A stretch of 64,000 bases of DNA from STF1-184 sp050178795 (GCA_050178795.1 JBFXFT010000005.1:9179-73178); one strand, 5' to 3'; counted from the stretch's first letter, positions 33,932 through 43,572 are shown. The notes: generated by a model from the sequence alone, not told the origin. A program made the numbers and translations.

Positions 33932-34726
33932 TTATTTTCTTCCTTTTAATTTATTATATGTGTCTTCATTTCTGTCTAAAAATTCTTCTGCTAGCATTTC
34001 ATAAGCTTGTGCGCCTTTACATCTTGGCTCGTAAGTCAAAATAGTTTTGCCGTAACTTGGCGCCTCTGCAAGTCTAATATTTCTTGGAATTGCTGTATCA
34101 TAAACTTTTTTATTAAAGAATTTTCTTATTTCGGAAGAAACTTGGCTAACTAGGTTGCTTCTAGCATCTACCATTGTTAGAACTACGCCCTCAATGTCTA
34201 GTGTCGCGTTTAAGTGTTTCTTTACAAGGGTTATCGTGTTAATTAATTGAGTTAAACCCTCTAAGGCAAAGAACTCGCATTGAATAGGTATTATTATGCT
34301 ATTTGCAGCAGTTAGTGCATTTACCGTTAAAAGCCCTAAAGATGGGGGACAGTCTATTGTTATGTAGTCGTAACTATTTCTTAGTTTGTTCAGTATGCCC
34401 TTTATTATGCTTTCCCTTGAATCCATTTGCACGAGTTCTATTTCGGCCCCTGCAAGGTTAATTTCTGACGGTATAATGTCAAGCCCTTCAATCTCCGTGC
34501 GTTTTACGACCTCTTCTGGTGTGCTCTCGCCACTCATTACATTATATATACTCTTTAAATTGCCAATTTTATCTACGCCTACGCCGCTTGTAGCGTTGCC
34601 TTGCGGATCCATATCTACAATAAGCACTTTTTTGCCCATTGCTGCAAGATATGCAGATAAGTTAATGCAGGTTGTCGTTTTGCCTACGCCGCCTTTTTGA
34701 TTGGCAAAAGCAATTATTTTACCCAT
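33932..34726 (-). CDS. parA: Chromosome partitioning ATPase ParA (Soj)
   Basis: 264 residues. Deviant Walker A KGGVGKTTT at residues 10-18, Walker A' DMDPQGNAT, and Walker B ITIDCPPSLG are present. It makes an ATP-dependent gradient on the nucleoid with ParB and can regulate DnaA. I start at the ATG at 34726, with AAGGGAG upstream; the in-frame ATG at 34759 lacks a site. First gene of the parA-parB operon. Confidence 0.97.
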   Translation of the reverse strand: MGKIIAFANQKGGVGKTTTCINLSAYLAAMGKKVLIVDMDPQGNATSGVGVDKIGNLKSIYNVMSGESTPEEVVKRTEIEGLDIIPSEINLAGAEIELVQMDSRESIIKGILNKLRNSYDYITIDCPPSLGLLTVNALTAANSIIIPIQCEFFALEGLTQLINTITLVKKHLNATLDIEGVVLTMVDARSNLVSQVSSEIRKFFNKKVYDTAIPRNIRLAEAPSYGKTILTYEPRCKGAQAYEMLAEEFLDRNEDTYNKLKGRK

Positions 34727-34809
34727 AAATTTACTCCCTTTGTATGTGTATTTAATCAATAATTAATTATAACATTTATTTAAAATTTTTTCATCTAAAT
34801 TTAACCATT

Positions 34810-35511
34810 TTATAGAGGTTGTGTCCTCGGTTTATTGCCACTTCTAGGGTATTTTGATGGCGCGCTATGAGTTTTTTTAATAATGACAAAATTTCTTATG
34901 ATATCTGTTCCGGGCAACATTATTTTAACGGTTTTGTTTATGTTTCCACCCAAAATTTTAATGGCGTTTTTTGAAGAGTTTAACTCTTCTTCTATGTTGT
35001 CCGCTTTGTAGGCTATAAACTCTCCCCCAAGCCTTACAACGGGCAAACAATACTCGCTTAACGTGTTTAATGGGGCAACCGCCCTTGCTACAGCATAATC
35101 AAAAGATTCTCTATTGTTTTTTGCAAAGTCCTCGGCTCTAGCATGAATTACTTCTATTTTGTCTAAATTTAGTTGAATAACTAGTTCTTTTAAAAATTCT
35201 ACTCTTTTGTTTAAACTATCCACTAATACTAAATTTATATCTGGTCTTGCAATTTTTATAGGTACCCCCGGAAAACCAGCCCCTGTACCTATATCACAAA
35301 TTTTTGCATTTTGATTTATTAAACTTAAACCAAGTAAACTATCTAAAAAATGTTTTATGTATATATCACTTTTTTCTGTTATTGAAGTTAAGTTGGTTTT
35401 ACTGTTATACTCCACTAAAAAACTATAGTATGTTTCAAATTGATTTATCATACTATCTGTAAGTTCAATATTTATTGATTTTGCTAGTTCTTTAAAGTTT
35501 AAATTTTGCAT
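34810..35511 (-). CDS. rsmG: 16S rRNA (guanine527-N7)-methyltransferase RsmG
   Basis: 233 residues. SAM-binding motif ICDIGTGAGFPGVPIKI at about 71-87, then LVDSLNKRVEFL. Early TNLTSI block as in GidB/RsmG. Methylates N7 of G527 in 16S rRNA. Part of the conserved mnmE-mnmG-rsmG-parA-parB order. The tail (KYPRSGNKPRTQPL) is typical. Confidence 0.95.
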   Translation of the reverse strand: MQNLNFKELAKSINIELTDSMINQFETYYSFLVEYNSKTNLTSITEKSDIYIKHFLDSLLGLSLINQNAKICDIGTGAGFPGVPIKIARPDINLVLVDSLNKRVEFLKELVIQLNLDKIEVIHARAEDFAKNNRESFDYAVARAVAPLNTLSEYCLPVVRLGGEFIAYKADNIEEELNSSKNAIKILGGNINKTVKIMLPGTDIIRNFVIIKKTHSAPSKYPRSGNKPRTQPL

Positions 35512-35714
35512 GTGGCACTTCTTCTTATTTATATATTTTTATGTTTGATTTATAAAATAGACATTTGTTTGATTTTTAAAAACTGGAATTAAATGTCAAT
35601 TTTTTTGTCAAAAAACTGCATTTTTTAGTGTTTTTTGTGTTAATTTTGCTTAATTTTGCCATATTTTGAATGTTTTTAACTGAAAAACACATTTTATAAA
35701 CAGTGTTAATAATA

Positions 35715-37595
35715 TTACTTAATGTGTTTATTTGCTTTTAAATATACTATTAAAACACTAATATCAGCAGGAGAAACACCACTTATTCTGCTTGCTTGTC
35801 CTATTGATGTTGGTTTTATTTTATCTAGTTTTTGTATAGCCTCAATTCTTAAACCTTTTATTTTGTTGTAATCAAGCATCTCACTTAGAAGCATTTCTTC
35901 TTGTTTTTTTGATTGCTCTATTTGTTCTAGTTGCCTTTTTATGTAGCCTTCATACTTAACTTGTATGTTTATTTGGTTTATTACAGAATTATCAAGCCCT
36001 TTAAACGCGTCTAGGTGGGTTTTTACATCAAATGCCGTTATATTATTCCTCTTTATTATTTCTGCTATTGATATGCCCGTTTTTATGGGTTTTTCGCCTT
36101 TTTCTTCAAATAATTTTATTAAGCCTTTATTGTTTGGAGATATTATTGTGTTTAACTCTTGTTTTGCTGTGTTTAAGTGTGCCACTTTTTTTATAAATCT
36201 ATTATAACGTGACTTTGTAGCAAGCCCTATATCATAGCCTATTTGAGTTAATCTTAAATCTGCGTTATCTTGCCTTAAATGTAACCTGTATTCTGCGCGA
36301 CTTGTCATCATTCTATATGGTTCATTTGTACCCTTTGTTACAAGATCATCAATTAATACGCCAATGTATGCGTCGCTTCTCTTTAAAACTAGTGGTGTTT
36401 TGCCTTTTAAACTTAATGAGGCGTTTATGCCTGCCATTAAGCCTTGTGCTGCCGCTTCTTCATAACCACTTGTGCCATTTACTTGCCCTGCAAAATAAAG
36501 ACCTTTTATGTTTTTATGTTCTAGTGTTGCAAATAGTTCTAGACTGTTTATGCAGTCATATTCTATTGCATATGCGTCGCGCATAATTTTAACGTTTTCA
36601 AGCCCTTTCATGCTATGTAATACTTCTTTTTGCAAATCAACTGGTAGGGAAGTGCTTAAACCTTGCACATAGGCTTCTTGCGTAGATAGTGCCTCGGGCT
36701 CTATAAAAATTTGGTGCCTTTCCTTGTCTGCAAACCTCATAATTTTGGTCTCTATTGAGGGGCAGTATCTTGGACCTACGCCAACGATTTCGCCAGAGTA
36801 CATCGGTGCTCTGTCCAAATTGTCTTTTATTATTTCGTGAGTGCCTACATTTGTATATGTCAAGTAACAAACAGCCCTATTTTTAGGTTGTTTTTTTGTT
36901 AAGAAACTAAAAGTTTGTATGCCCTCGTCACCTCGTTGAATTTCCATTTGAGAAGTGTCTATACTACTCATATATACGCGGTTTGGCGTGCCAGTTTTAA
37001 AACGTCTAATTTCTATACCTAATTTTATTAAACTATCGGTAAGTTTGTTTGCTGCCTTAAAGCCATTGGGACCAACATTTTCAGTATACTCGCCTACAAT
37101 TATTCTGCTCTTTAAATATACGCCTGTTGCGACTACCACCTTTTTGCATTCGTAGTATTCGCCTTGTGCCGTTTTTACACCGACTACTTGACCGTCTTTT
37201 TCAATAATTTCGCTCGCTTCCGCTTGCCTTAAATATAAATTGTTTTGGTTTTCAAGCGTCTTTTTCATCTCGGTGTGATAGGCAATTTTATCTACTTGTG
37301 CTCTTAAACTATGTACCGCTGGACCAGAGCCCAAATTTAACATACGAAGTTGAATTAGTGTCTTGTCCGAGTTTACACCCATTTCGCCACCAAGGGCGTC
37401 TATTTCTGTTACTAAATGTCCCTTTGCTGTTCCGCCTATTGATGGGTTACAAGCAAGGTGAGATATGGAGTCAAGGCTCATCGTTAGAAGAACGGTTTTT
37501 ATGCCCATTCTGGCACATGCTAAAGCCGCCTCGCTGCCCGCGTGACCTGAACCAATTACTACTACGTCATAATCCTTTATTATATTGTTATCCAT
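35715..37595 (-). CDS. mnmG: tRNA uridine-34 modification enzyme MnmG (GidA)
   Basis: 626 residues. FAD-binding GSGHAGSEAA near 15-24, the GGTAKGHLVTEIDALGGEMG block, and C-terminal signature RISGVSPADISVLIVYL. With MnmE it installs carboxymethylaminomethyl groups at the wobble uridine of several tRNAs. It is 25 bp downstream of mnmE on the same strand. Full length. Confidence 0.97.
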   Translation of the reverse strand: MDNNIIKDYDVVVIGSGHAGSEAALACARMGIKTVLLTMSLDSISHLACNPSIGGTAKGHLVTEIDALGGEMGVNSDKTLIQLRMLNLGSGPAVHSLRAQVDKIAYHTEMKKTLENQNNLYLRQAEASEIIEKDGQVVGVKTAQGEYYECKKVVVATGVYLKSRIIVGEYTENVGPNGFKAANKLTDSLIKLGIEIRRFKTGTPNRVYMSSIDTSQMEIQRGDEGIQTFSFLTKKQPKNRAVCYLTYTNVGTHEIIKDNLDRAPMYSGEIVGVGPRYCPSIETKIMRFADKERHQIFIEPEALSTQEAYVQGLSTSLPVDLQKEVLHSMKGLENVKIMRDAYAIEYDCINSLELFATLEHKNIKGLYFAGQVNGTSGYEEAAAQGLMAGINASLSLKGKTPLVLKRSDAYIGVLIDDLVTKGTNEPYRMMTSRAEYRLHLRQDNADLRLTQIGYDIGLATKSRYNRFIKKVAHLNTAKQELNTIISPNNKGLIKLFEEKGEKPIKTGISIAEIIKRNNITAFDVKTHLDAFKGLDNSVINQINIQVKYEGYIKRQLEQIEQSKKQEEMLLSEMLDYNKIKGLRIEAIQKLDKIKPTSIGQASRISGVSPADISVLIVYLKANKHIK

Positions 37596-37619
37596 ATTTT
37601 GGAATTTCCTTTTATATCT

Positions 37620-38951
37620 TTATTTGCCTAGGCAAAATTTGCTAAAAATAGCGTCTATTATTTGCTCGTTAGAGGTTTCACCTGTAATTTCGCCTAGTGT
37701 GTCCCATGCCGCTTTAATATCAAGAGCAATTACATCTAGGCTCATGCCATTATTTAAACTGTTAAGTGCCTCTCTTACACTTTGCTGTGCTTTTAGTAGT
37801 GCTTCTTCGTGTCTACCATTTGTTATTAATAGCGCACTGTTTATTATGTTTTTATCTATTACTTCGCTATAAATGGTTTCTTTTAATTCATTTATGCCTT
37901 GTTTTGTTAGAGAACTAACTCCAACAACTTTTTCATTTAACCCTAAACTTATGTTTTTTAAATCTGTTTTGTTTTGCACCACTATGTGCCTTTTATTTTT
38001 TATTAGGTTTAAGTTTTCTTTGTCTTCTTTTGTAAGTGGTTCGCTTCCGTCAAAAACGGCAAGTATAATGTCGGCATAGTCTAGTGTTTTATAGGCTCTT
38101 TCTATGCCTAATTTTTCTACTTCATCATTTGATTGCCTTATGCCTGCGGTGTCAATTAGGTTAATTTTTATGCCCTTATAGTTGTAACTTTCCTCTAAGG
38201 TGTCCCTCGTCGTTCCCGCTATACTCGTTACTATTGCCCTATCATAATTTAAAAGAGCGTTCATAAGGCTACTTTTGCCAACATTTGGTCTACCCAAAAT
38301 GCTTACATTGATTCCGTTTCTTACTAACTTACCTGTCTTTGCGGTCAAGAGTAATTCGCCAATTTGTGCACTCACTTTTGTTAAGTCGTTGTTAAATTGT
38401 TCTAGTGTTTTATATTCAATGTCGTGCTCTGGGTAATCAAGAGCTACTTCCATTTGTGCCAAAGTATCAGTTAACCCTTGTTGCATCGCTACAACTTTTT
38501 TGTATAACTCGCCATTTAAAAGGTTGTATCCAGCGCGAACTTGTGCCTCGCTCTCGGCGTTTATCATATCTATTACGCCTTCTGCTTGCTCTAATGATAA
38601 TTTGCCATTTAGGAATGCTCGCTTTGTAAATTCGCCCTCTTCTGCTAGACTTGCGCCGTTATTTAAAAGTTCGTCCACTATGCCGTTTGCTATTACTATT
38701 CCGCCGTGACATTGAAACTCTACAACGTCTTCGCCAGTGTAAGAGTTAGGGTTTTTAAAGTAAACTACAAGACCTCTTTCTATAAAATTTTTTGTGCTTA
38801 TTTTTACTAAGTGCATATAGCGCTCTATTAATTTGTTTTTATTTATTATTGTTAGCGCAATTGGTAAAGCGTCCGCTCCACTCAAGCGAACTATGCTTAT
38901 GCCACCCACACCAATAGGTGTGCTTATTGCTACTATTGTTTTGTCTTTCAT
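37620..38951 (-). CDS. mnmE: tRNA modification GTPase MnmE (TrmE)
   Basis: 443 residues. N-terminal formyl-folate-binding domain, then GTPase with G1 GRPNVGKSS (about 218-226), G2-G3 with DTAG, and NKTD as G4. The C terminus ends in FCLGK, a version of the conserved C(I/L)GK motif with the catalytic Cys. Partner of MnmG. The next upstream gene is a plus-strand insertion rather than jag. Confidence 0.97.
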   Translation of the reverse strand: MKDKTIVAISTPIGVGGISIVRLSGADALPIALTIINKNKLIERYMHLVKISTKNFIERGLVVYFKNPNSYTGEDVVEFQCHGGIVIANGIVDELLNNGASLAEEGEFTKRAFLNGKLSLEQAEGVIDMINAESEAQVRAGYNLLNGELYKKVVAMQQGLTDTLAQMEVALDYPEHDIEYKTLEQFNNDLTKVSAQIGELLLTAKTGKLVRNGINVSILGRPNVGKSSLMNALLNYDRAIVTSIAGTTRDTLEESYNYKGIKINLIDTAGIRQSNDEVEKLGIERAYKTLDYADIILAVFDGSEPLTKEDKENLNLIKNKRHIVVQNKTDLKNISLGLNEKVVGVSSLTKQGINELKETIYSEVIDKNIINSALLITNGRHEEALLKAQQSVREALNSLNNGMSLDVIALDIKAAWDTLGEITGETSNEQIIDAIFSKFCLGK

Positions 38952-39103
38952 TTTGTTGACCTTTTAATTTTTTCTAAGTTATTATAACACAAACGCACAA
39001 TTAGTAAAGAATATTTTGTCTGTCATTTATTTTATATATTGATTTTATAATAGAAGAATGGTATTATAATGATATCATTATTTGACTTGTAAAGAGGTAT
39101 GAA

Positions 39104-40207
39104 ATGGATAATTTAACAATTCTAAACCAAACTATTGAGTTTATTGAAAACACCCATCCAAACCCATATACTAAAATAAATAAGGAAGAGTTTTACAAAA
39201 ACAAAGACGCGCTAGCAAAAGTTGCAAACAATTTGAGCGCCGCCAAATTTGACTTTGAAATAAAAAAATTAATCACTTTAATTGAAGACCCTCATACAGA
39301 CTATTTGCTATCTAAAAGAGGTGAGGAGTTAAACGCTAAGTTTATTGAAATAAATGGCAAGTACTATATGCTTGATTACGATAATACTGCGGAAAGATAT
39401 TGTGAAATTTTAAAAATTAATAGTTATGATGTTAACTATGTAATAGATAAAATAAAACAAATAATTCCGACTGACTCTGATCAATGGTTAAAATTTCAAA
39501 CGGCACTATATTTAAAAAACCTATACACTTATAAAATGGTTGGAGTTGCAAAAGAGACTGATTCAACGCTAATATTTGAAGTTAAAAACCCCAATATTAT
39601 AAAAACAGTCAATATAGGGCTTTTAAAACCTAGGGACAAAACAGATAGTAGCAATGTATATAAAAGCACAAATTATTCGTTTTCCATAATGGATGACGGC
39701 GTTCTATACATAAAATATTTCATTTGTAGAGATGATGAAAAATACCCTTTGAAAACCATGGTAGAGGAAATAAAGAAACAAAACAAAAACGGCAACTTTA
39801 TTGTTGATTTAAGAGGAAATACTGGTGGCAATTCAGAAATTATGAAACCACTGCTTGCTTACTTAAAAGAAAACAATATGACTGGTGCGGCTTTAATAGA
39901 TAGAGGCGTTTTCTCCTCAGGAATTTTTTCAGTACGTGATTTAAAAAATGAACTCAATGCAACAATAATAGGTGAGCCTACTGGAGGGTTAGCAGGACAA
40001 CATTTTGGAAACGTGAAAAACTTGTGTTTAGATGACAAGAAAATAATTTGCTCAACAAAGCTCTTTAAGTTTAAAGACCTGTTTGATTATGAGGGACCAG
40101 TAAGACCAGATATTTTGATTGAAAAAACAATAAAGGATTATAACAACAATTTAGACCCTCAACTAGATGCCGCAATAAAATTTTTAAGTAAAGAAAAGGA
40201 ATTATAA
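39104..40207 (+). CDS. S41-family (tail-specific protease-like) protein, cytoplasmic
   Basis: 367 residues. The C-terminal half contains NFIVDLRGNTGGNSEIMKPLL, RGVFSSGIFSVRDL with a candidate catalytic Ser, and IIGEPTGG, the core of S41 peptidases. No signal peptide or PDZ domain is seen, unlike CtpA. The N-terminal 120 residues include IEDPHTDY, as in S41 proteins of the C-terminal-processing type. It lies on the opposite strand between mnmE and jag, a slot that is normally empty, so it is probably an acquired gene. The ATG has AGAGG upstream. Confidence 0.7.
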   Translation: MDNLTILNQTIEFIENTHPNPYTKINKEEFYKNKDALAKVANNLSAAKFDFEIKKLITLIEDPHTDYLLSKRGEELNAKFIEINGKYYMLDYDNTAERYCEILKINSYDVNYVIDKIKQIIPTDSDQWLKFQTALYLKNLYTYKMVGVAKETDSTLIFEVKNPNIIKTVNIGLLKPRDKTDSSNVYKSTNYSFSIMDDGVLYIKYFICRDDEKYPLKTMVEEIKKQNKNGNFIVDLRGNTGGNSEIMKPLLAYLKENNMTGAALIDRGVFSSGIFSVRDLKNELNATIIGEPTGGLAGQHFGNVKNLCLDDKKIICSTKLFKFKDLFDYEGPVRPDILIEKTIKDYNNNLDPQLDAAIKFLSKEKEL

Positions 40208-40226
40208 ATACAGTAATTTGTTTAAT

Positions 40227-40256
40227 AAAAAAACCGAGTTTAATCGCTCGGTTTTT
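40227..40256. terminator. Bidirectional terminator
   Basis: AAAACCGAG and CTCGGTTTT with an 8-base loop, between the S41-like gene and the converging jag. Confidence 0.85.
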
Positions 40257-40272
40257 GTTTTTTATTTGTTAA

Positions 40273-41082
40273 TTATTTTTTAGGTTCAATAATTAAATAT
40301 CTGTGAGGCTCCTCGCCTTTTGAGTAAGTTTTTACAGGTTCATCTGCTAGCGCTGTATGAATAATTAGTCTTTCATAAGCGTTCATTGGCTCTAACCTTT
40401 GATATTTGCCAGTTCTAATTACCTTGTTTGCAAGTCTCTTTGCTAGGTTGATTAATGCCTCTTCACGTTTTTCTTTATAACCTTCAATATTTACTACTAC
40501 ACGTTTGTTTTGTCCGTGTTCTTGTGTAGAGTTTTCTACAACATTTGCTAAGTATTGAATAGCGTTAAGTCCTTCTCCACGGTAACCAATTAGGTTGCCT
40601 GCGTTTTGTCCTTCCATCTCTATTGATATATCTTCATCTTTGTAAGACGCTTTTATTTCAATATCTGCATTTAATTGTTTTGCTAGGTTTTTAACAAACA
40701 AAATGGCTGCTCTACTATCTAAATTCTTATCTGAAACAACTTGTTTTTTTGTTTCCTTTTTCTCTTCTTTCTTTTCTTCTTTAACTTCTTTTTTCTCTTG
40801 TTTTTCGGCTTGTTTTTCTATTTTTTTAACTGGTTTTGGTTGTTGTGGTTTTTCTTCCTTAACCTCTGGCTTAACCTCTTTTTTAGGCTCTGGTTTAACC
40901 TCTGCAACAACTGGTTTTACTTCTTCAACCTCGTCTGTTATTATTAAAATTTTAGCCTTAGAAAACAGTCCGCCCTCGTTAAGTATTTTAATGTCTACAT
41001 CTTCTTGCTTTCTGTTTAATTCCTTTAAACCTTTACTTATTGCGTCTTGAACGTTTCTGCTTGAAAATTCGTACTCTTTCAT
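40273..41082 (-). CDS. jag: RNA-binding protein Jag/KhpB
   Basis: 269 residues. The N-terminal Jag_N domain (about 1-50) has the typical FSSRNVQDAISKGLKEL start. A long Lys/Glu/Pro-rich linker at about 60-125 follows; it is unusually long and repetitive. Then come the KH domain with GxxG-like GYRGEGLNAIQYL, and R3H with ERLIIHTALAD near the end. KhpB binds RNA with KhpA and influences cell elongation. It follows yidC by 15 bp, in the conserved order. Confidence 0.93.
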   Translation of the reverse strand: MKEYEFSSRNVQDAISKGLKELNRKQEDVDIKILNEGGLFSKAKILIITDEVEEVKPVVAEVKPEPKKEVKPEVKEEKPQQPKPVKKIEKQAEKQEKKEVKEEKKEEKKETKKQVVSDKNLDSRAAILFVKNLAKQLNADIEIKASYKDEDISIEMEGQNAGNLIGYRGEGLNAIQYLANVVENSTQEHGQNKRVVVNIEGYKEKREEALINLAKRLANKVIRTGKYQRLEPMNAYERLIIHTALADEPVKTYSKGEEPHRYLIIEPKK

Positions 41083-41097
41083 ATTCTATCCTCCAAA

Positions 41098-42120
41098 TTA
41101 TCTACTATATTCTGGTTTTTCTTTTTCTATCTTTTTCTTTTCAAGTTTGTTTATTATAGAATAAGAAACAACTGAAGTAAGCATTGTCATACCAGAGTTG
41201 ACAACGATGTAAACCGCGAATGCGGCACTATATTGAATTGTGAAAAGCACCATTAGGGCAGGTAATAAGAATAACATAATTTGTGAACTCTTTTGCGTTG
41301 GTGTTTCCTCATCAAATTTTGTGTTTTTAGGTTTTGTATAGTTGGTAAGTATTTTTTGTGATAAATAAGTTATAAGGGCAGATAAAACAATTAAAATGTA
41401 TAGACCATTCCAGCCACTATATTCGTTTTGTAGCGCTGACATAACCTCGTTATATTGTTCCTCTGTTGGTGCAGTCTCTGAATTTTGTTGCGCTGTTAAA
41501 CTTAAGAAGTTATCATAACTTGGAATTACCGAAGCGTTTGTATCTGGCATCCAAATATTGTTTACCCACAAGAATCCTTCTTTTACATTTTCATATTCTG
41601 CTATAACTGCACTTTGTCCTGCCGCTGTCGCTAAAAGTTCGTCTGCACTTAAAGTGTATTCTGCTTGATAAGCATCATTGTATGCTGTTGAAAGCGTATC
41701 ATATTGATTTATTAATTTATATTCACTTATGTTTCTCATCGCTGTAAACAAAGTAATAAATATAAATAAGGTTATAACCAAATTTAGAAGCATACCAAGA
41801 CAACTACCCATAATATTGTAGTTTTCCTTTTTGTATAACTCCATAGTTTTTTGATTCAACTTGTTTTTGTCGTTACCATATTTTTTTTGTAATTTTTCAA
41901 GTGCTGGTTGCACTTTTGCTTGTTTTTCTGTATTGTCTTTTGTTATTTTTCTTTGCATAAAATCAAGCGGACTAAGAAGTAGTTTTAAAATGATTGTAAA
42001 AACAATTATGGCAATGCCATAATCTCCAACAAAATCTACTACATAGCCTATTAGTGTTTGCCAAACGCCTGGTGGCATATCGGCAAGCATCAAGTGAGAT
42101 AATAAACTCATAATACCCAT
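41098..42120 (-). CDS. yidC: Membrane protein insertase YidC
   Basis: 340 residues. Helices at about 22-48 (YGIAIIVFTIILKLLLSPLDF), 110-130, 240-260 and 280-315. Hydrophilic hairpin MQRKITKDNTEKQAKVQPAL is typical of the insertase core. Inserts proteins with or without Sec. AAGGAG ribosome binding site. It overlaps the end of yidD by 13 bp. No lipobox is visible at its N terminus, unlike SpoIIIJ-type lipoprotein YidC of Bacillus. Confidence 0.95.
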   Translation of the reverse strand: MGIMSLLSHLMLADMPPGVWQTLIGYVVDFVGDYGIAIIVFTIILKLLLSPLDFMQRKITKDNTEKQAKVQPALEKLQKKYGNDKNKLNQKTMELYKKENYNIMGSCLGMLLNLVITLFIFITLFTAMRNISEYKLINQYDTLSTAYNDAYQAEYTLSADELLATAAGQSAVIAEYENVKEGFLWVNNIWMPDTNASVIPSYDNFLSLTAQQNSETAPTEEQYNEVMSALQNEYSGWNGLYILIVLSALITYLSQKILTNYTKPKNTKFDEETPTQKSSQIMLFLLPALMVLFTIQYSAAFAVYIVVNSGMTMLTSVVSYSIINKLEKKKIEKEKPEYSR

Positions 42121-42386
42121 TTTGCGTCTCCTTTTATATTATCTGGCACGGGGTCAAACCCACCTTTTGCCATTGGGTTGCAACTTATAATTCTTTTTGC
42201 AGATAAAAAACTCCCTTTAATCGGCCCAAATCTTTTAATTGCCTCCAAACTGTATGTGCTACAAGTTGGAGTGTATATACAAGATTTTGGAAGAATAGGG
42301 GAGATAAAAATCTTATAAAAATAAATTAGTCCTATTAACAATAATTTTATTGGATATAAAAGTATTTTAACTATTTTTTGAATCAT
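42108..42386 (-). CDS. yidD: Membrane protein insertion efficiency factor YidD
   Basis: 92 residues. Carries the family block SCIYTPTCSTYSLEAIKRFG, with three cysteines in the CxxxPTCSxY pattern, followed by NPMAKGGFDPVP. N-terminal amphipathic segment IKLLLIGLIYFYKIFISPILP. It overlaps rnpA by 20 bp upstream and yidC by 13 bp downstream, so translation is probably coupled. Confidence 0.95.
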   Translation of the reverse strand: MIQKIVKILLYPIKLLLIGLIYFYKIFISPILPKSCIYTPTCSTYSLEAIKRFGPIKGSFLSAKRIISCNPMAKGGFDPVPDNIKGDAKWVL

Positions 42387-42732
42387 CTGTTTCCTCTGTC
42401 ATTAAATTTGTTTTTGTTAAACAATATTTAACAGCATCTACAATTTCTAAATAAGTTGCATTTTCTATACCGGCTCTTGCAACCAAAATGTAATTATATT
42501 TTGGATTAACATTTTCTTTATAGGTTTTGAACGCTTCTCTCAGTCTTCTCTTCGCCTTGTTTCGTGTTACCGCGTTCCCAATTTTTTTGCTTACCGAAAA
42601 ACCTACTTTAAAACTTTGTAATTTTGTTGGTAAATAAGTCAAAATAACTAACTTGCTTACAAAACTTTTGCCGTTTTTAAAAATGTAACCAAACTCTTTT
42701 CTTTTTTGCAATCGGTATTTTTTTTCTAACAT
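42367..42732 (-). CDS. rnpA: Ribonuclease P protein component
   Basis: 121 residues. RNR motif NAVTRNKAKRRLREAF at about 53-68, plus LVILTYLPT and KVGFSVSKKIG blocks. With the RNase P RNA it trims tRNA 5' ends. Located directly after rpmH in the universal order. Its last 20 bp are shared with yidD. Confidence 0.95.
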   Translation of the reverse strand: MLEKKYRLQKRKEFGYIFKNGKSFVSKLVILTYLPTKLQSFKVGFSVSKKIGNAVTRNKAKRRLREAFKTYKENVNPKYNYILVARAGIENATYLEIVDAVKYCLTKTNLMTEETDDSKNS

Positions 42733-42756
42733 TTTTTTAACCTCTTTTTAAGGTAA

Positions 42757-42894
42757 TTAAACAGTTAAACTTGCTCTGCCTCTTCTTCTGCGCCTAGAAA
42801 GTACTTTTCTACCATTGGCTGTTTGCATTCTTTGCCTAAAACCATGAACTTTTTTTCTGCTTCCTTTCTTTGGTTGGTAGGTTCTCTTTGTCAT
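42757..42894 (-). CDS. rpmH: 50S ribosomal protein L34
   Basis: 45 residues. The sequence begins MTKRTYQPKKGSRKKVHGFR and continues QRMQTANGRKVLSRRRRRGR, matching L34 over its whole length. AAAGGAG lies eight bases before the ATG. First gene of the rpmH-rnpA-yidD-yidC-jag operon. The spare C-terminal ASLTV is unremarkable. Confidence 0.97.
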   Translation of the reverse strand: MTKRTYQPKKGSRKKVHGFRQRMQTANGRKVLSRRRRRGRASLTV

Positions 42895-43081
42895 GTCAAT
42901 AACTCCTTTTGTTTTTTATGTATAAACTGCTTTTACGCACTTTTTTACGGTATGGCTTATTATAGATAAATTGTCAAAAGTTGTCAACCTAAAATAGATA
43001 TATTAATATCTGTACAGCAAAAATAGTTCTATTAGCGCTGTTTTTGTGTTAAAATTAAGTATGAAATATAAAGAGGTTTTT

Positions 43082-43540
43082 ATGAAAGTAAATTATTCAG
43101 ACCAAAAAATAGAGTTTAATAAAAAGAGCATATTTTTGGCAGGACCAACGCCAAGAAAAAAAGAAGTTAAAAGCTGGAGACCAAAGGCGCTTGAAATTTT
43201 AGAAAAATTAAATTTTGACGGTTTAGTATATGTGCCAGAGCATAAAACGGAAGTAAAATATGATTATTTAGATCAAGTAGAGTGGGAAAGAGATGGGCTT
43301 AAAAATGCCAAAATAATTGTGTTTTGGGTAGAAAGAGAACTAGTTGATATGCCTGCTTTTACAACAAATATAGAGTTTGGTTTCTTTTTAGCAAAAACGC
43401 CAGAAAAAGTACTTTACGCTAGACCAGATGACGCTCCAAAAAATGCTTATTTGGATTGGCTTTATGGTAAAGAGAGAGGCAAAAAACCTTTCAATAGTTT
43501 AGAAGATGTTTTAAAGGAAGCCGTTAAATTATTAAAATAA
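43082..43540 (+). CDS. Nucleoside 2-deoxyribosyltransferase-like protein
   Basis: 152 residues. IFLAGPTPRKKEVKSWRPKA (17-36) is the substrate-binding start of the nucleoside 2-deoxyribosyltransferase-like fold, and MPAFTTNIEFGFF (90-102) carries the expected catalytic Glu98. These enzymes swap or remove bases on (deoxy)nucleosides. I start at the ATG at 43082 with AGAGG upstream; in-frame codons at 43046-43081 lack a site. It is a plus-strand insertion between rpmH and dnaN, with its own terminator. Confidence 0.75.
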   Translation: MKVNYSDQKIEFNKKSIFLAGPTPRKKEVKSWRPKALEILEKLNFDGLVYVPEHKTEVKYDYLDQVEWERDGLKNAKIIVFWVERELVDMPAFTTNIEFGFFLAKTPEKVLYARPDDAPKNAYLDWLYGKERGKKPFNSLEDVLKEAVKLLK

Positions 43541-43567
43541 AAAAAGACACCCCGAAGGGTGTTTTTT
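43541..43567. terminator. Bidirectional terminator
   Basis: ACACCC-CGAA-GGGTGT with A run before and T run after; ends both the deoxyribosyltransferase-like gene and dnaN. Confidence 0.85.
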
Positions 43568-43572
43568 AATGT

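Noticed and set aside
40703..41050. Ser/Phe-rich ORF on the plus strand inside jag
   Set aside because: Reverse image of the Lys/Glu linker of Jag; a low-complexity artefact.
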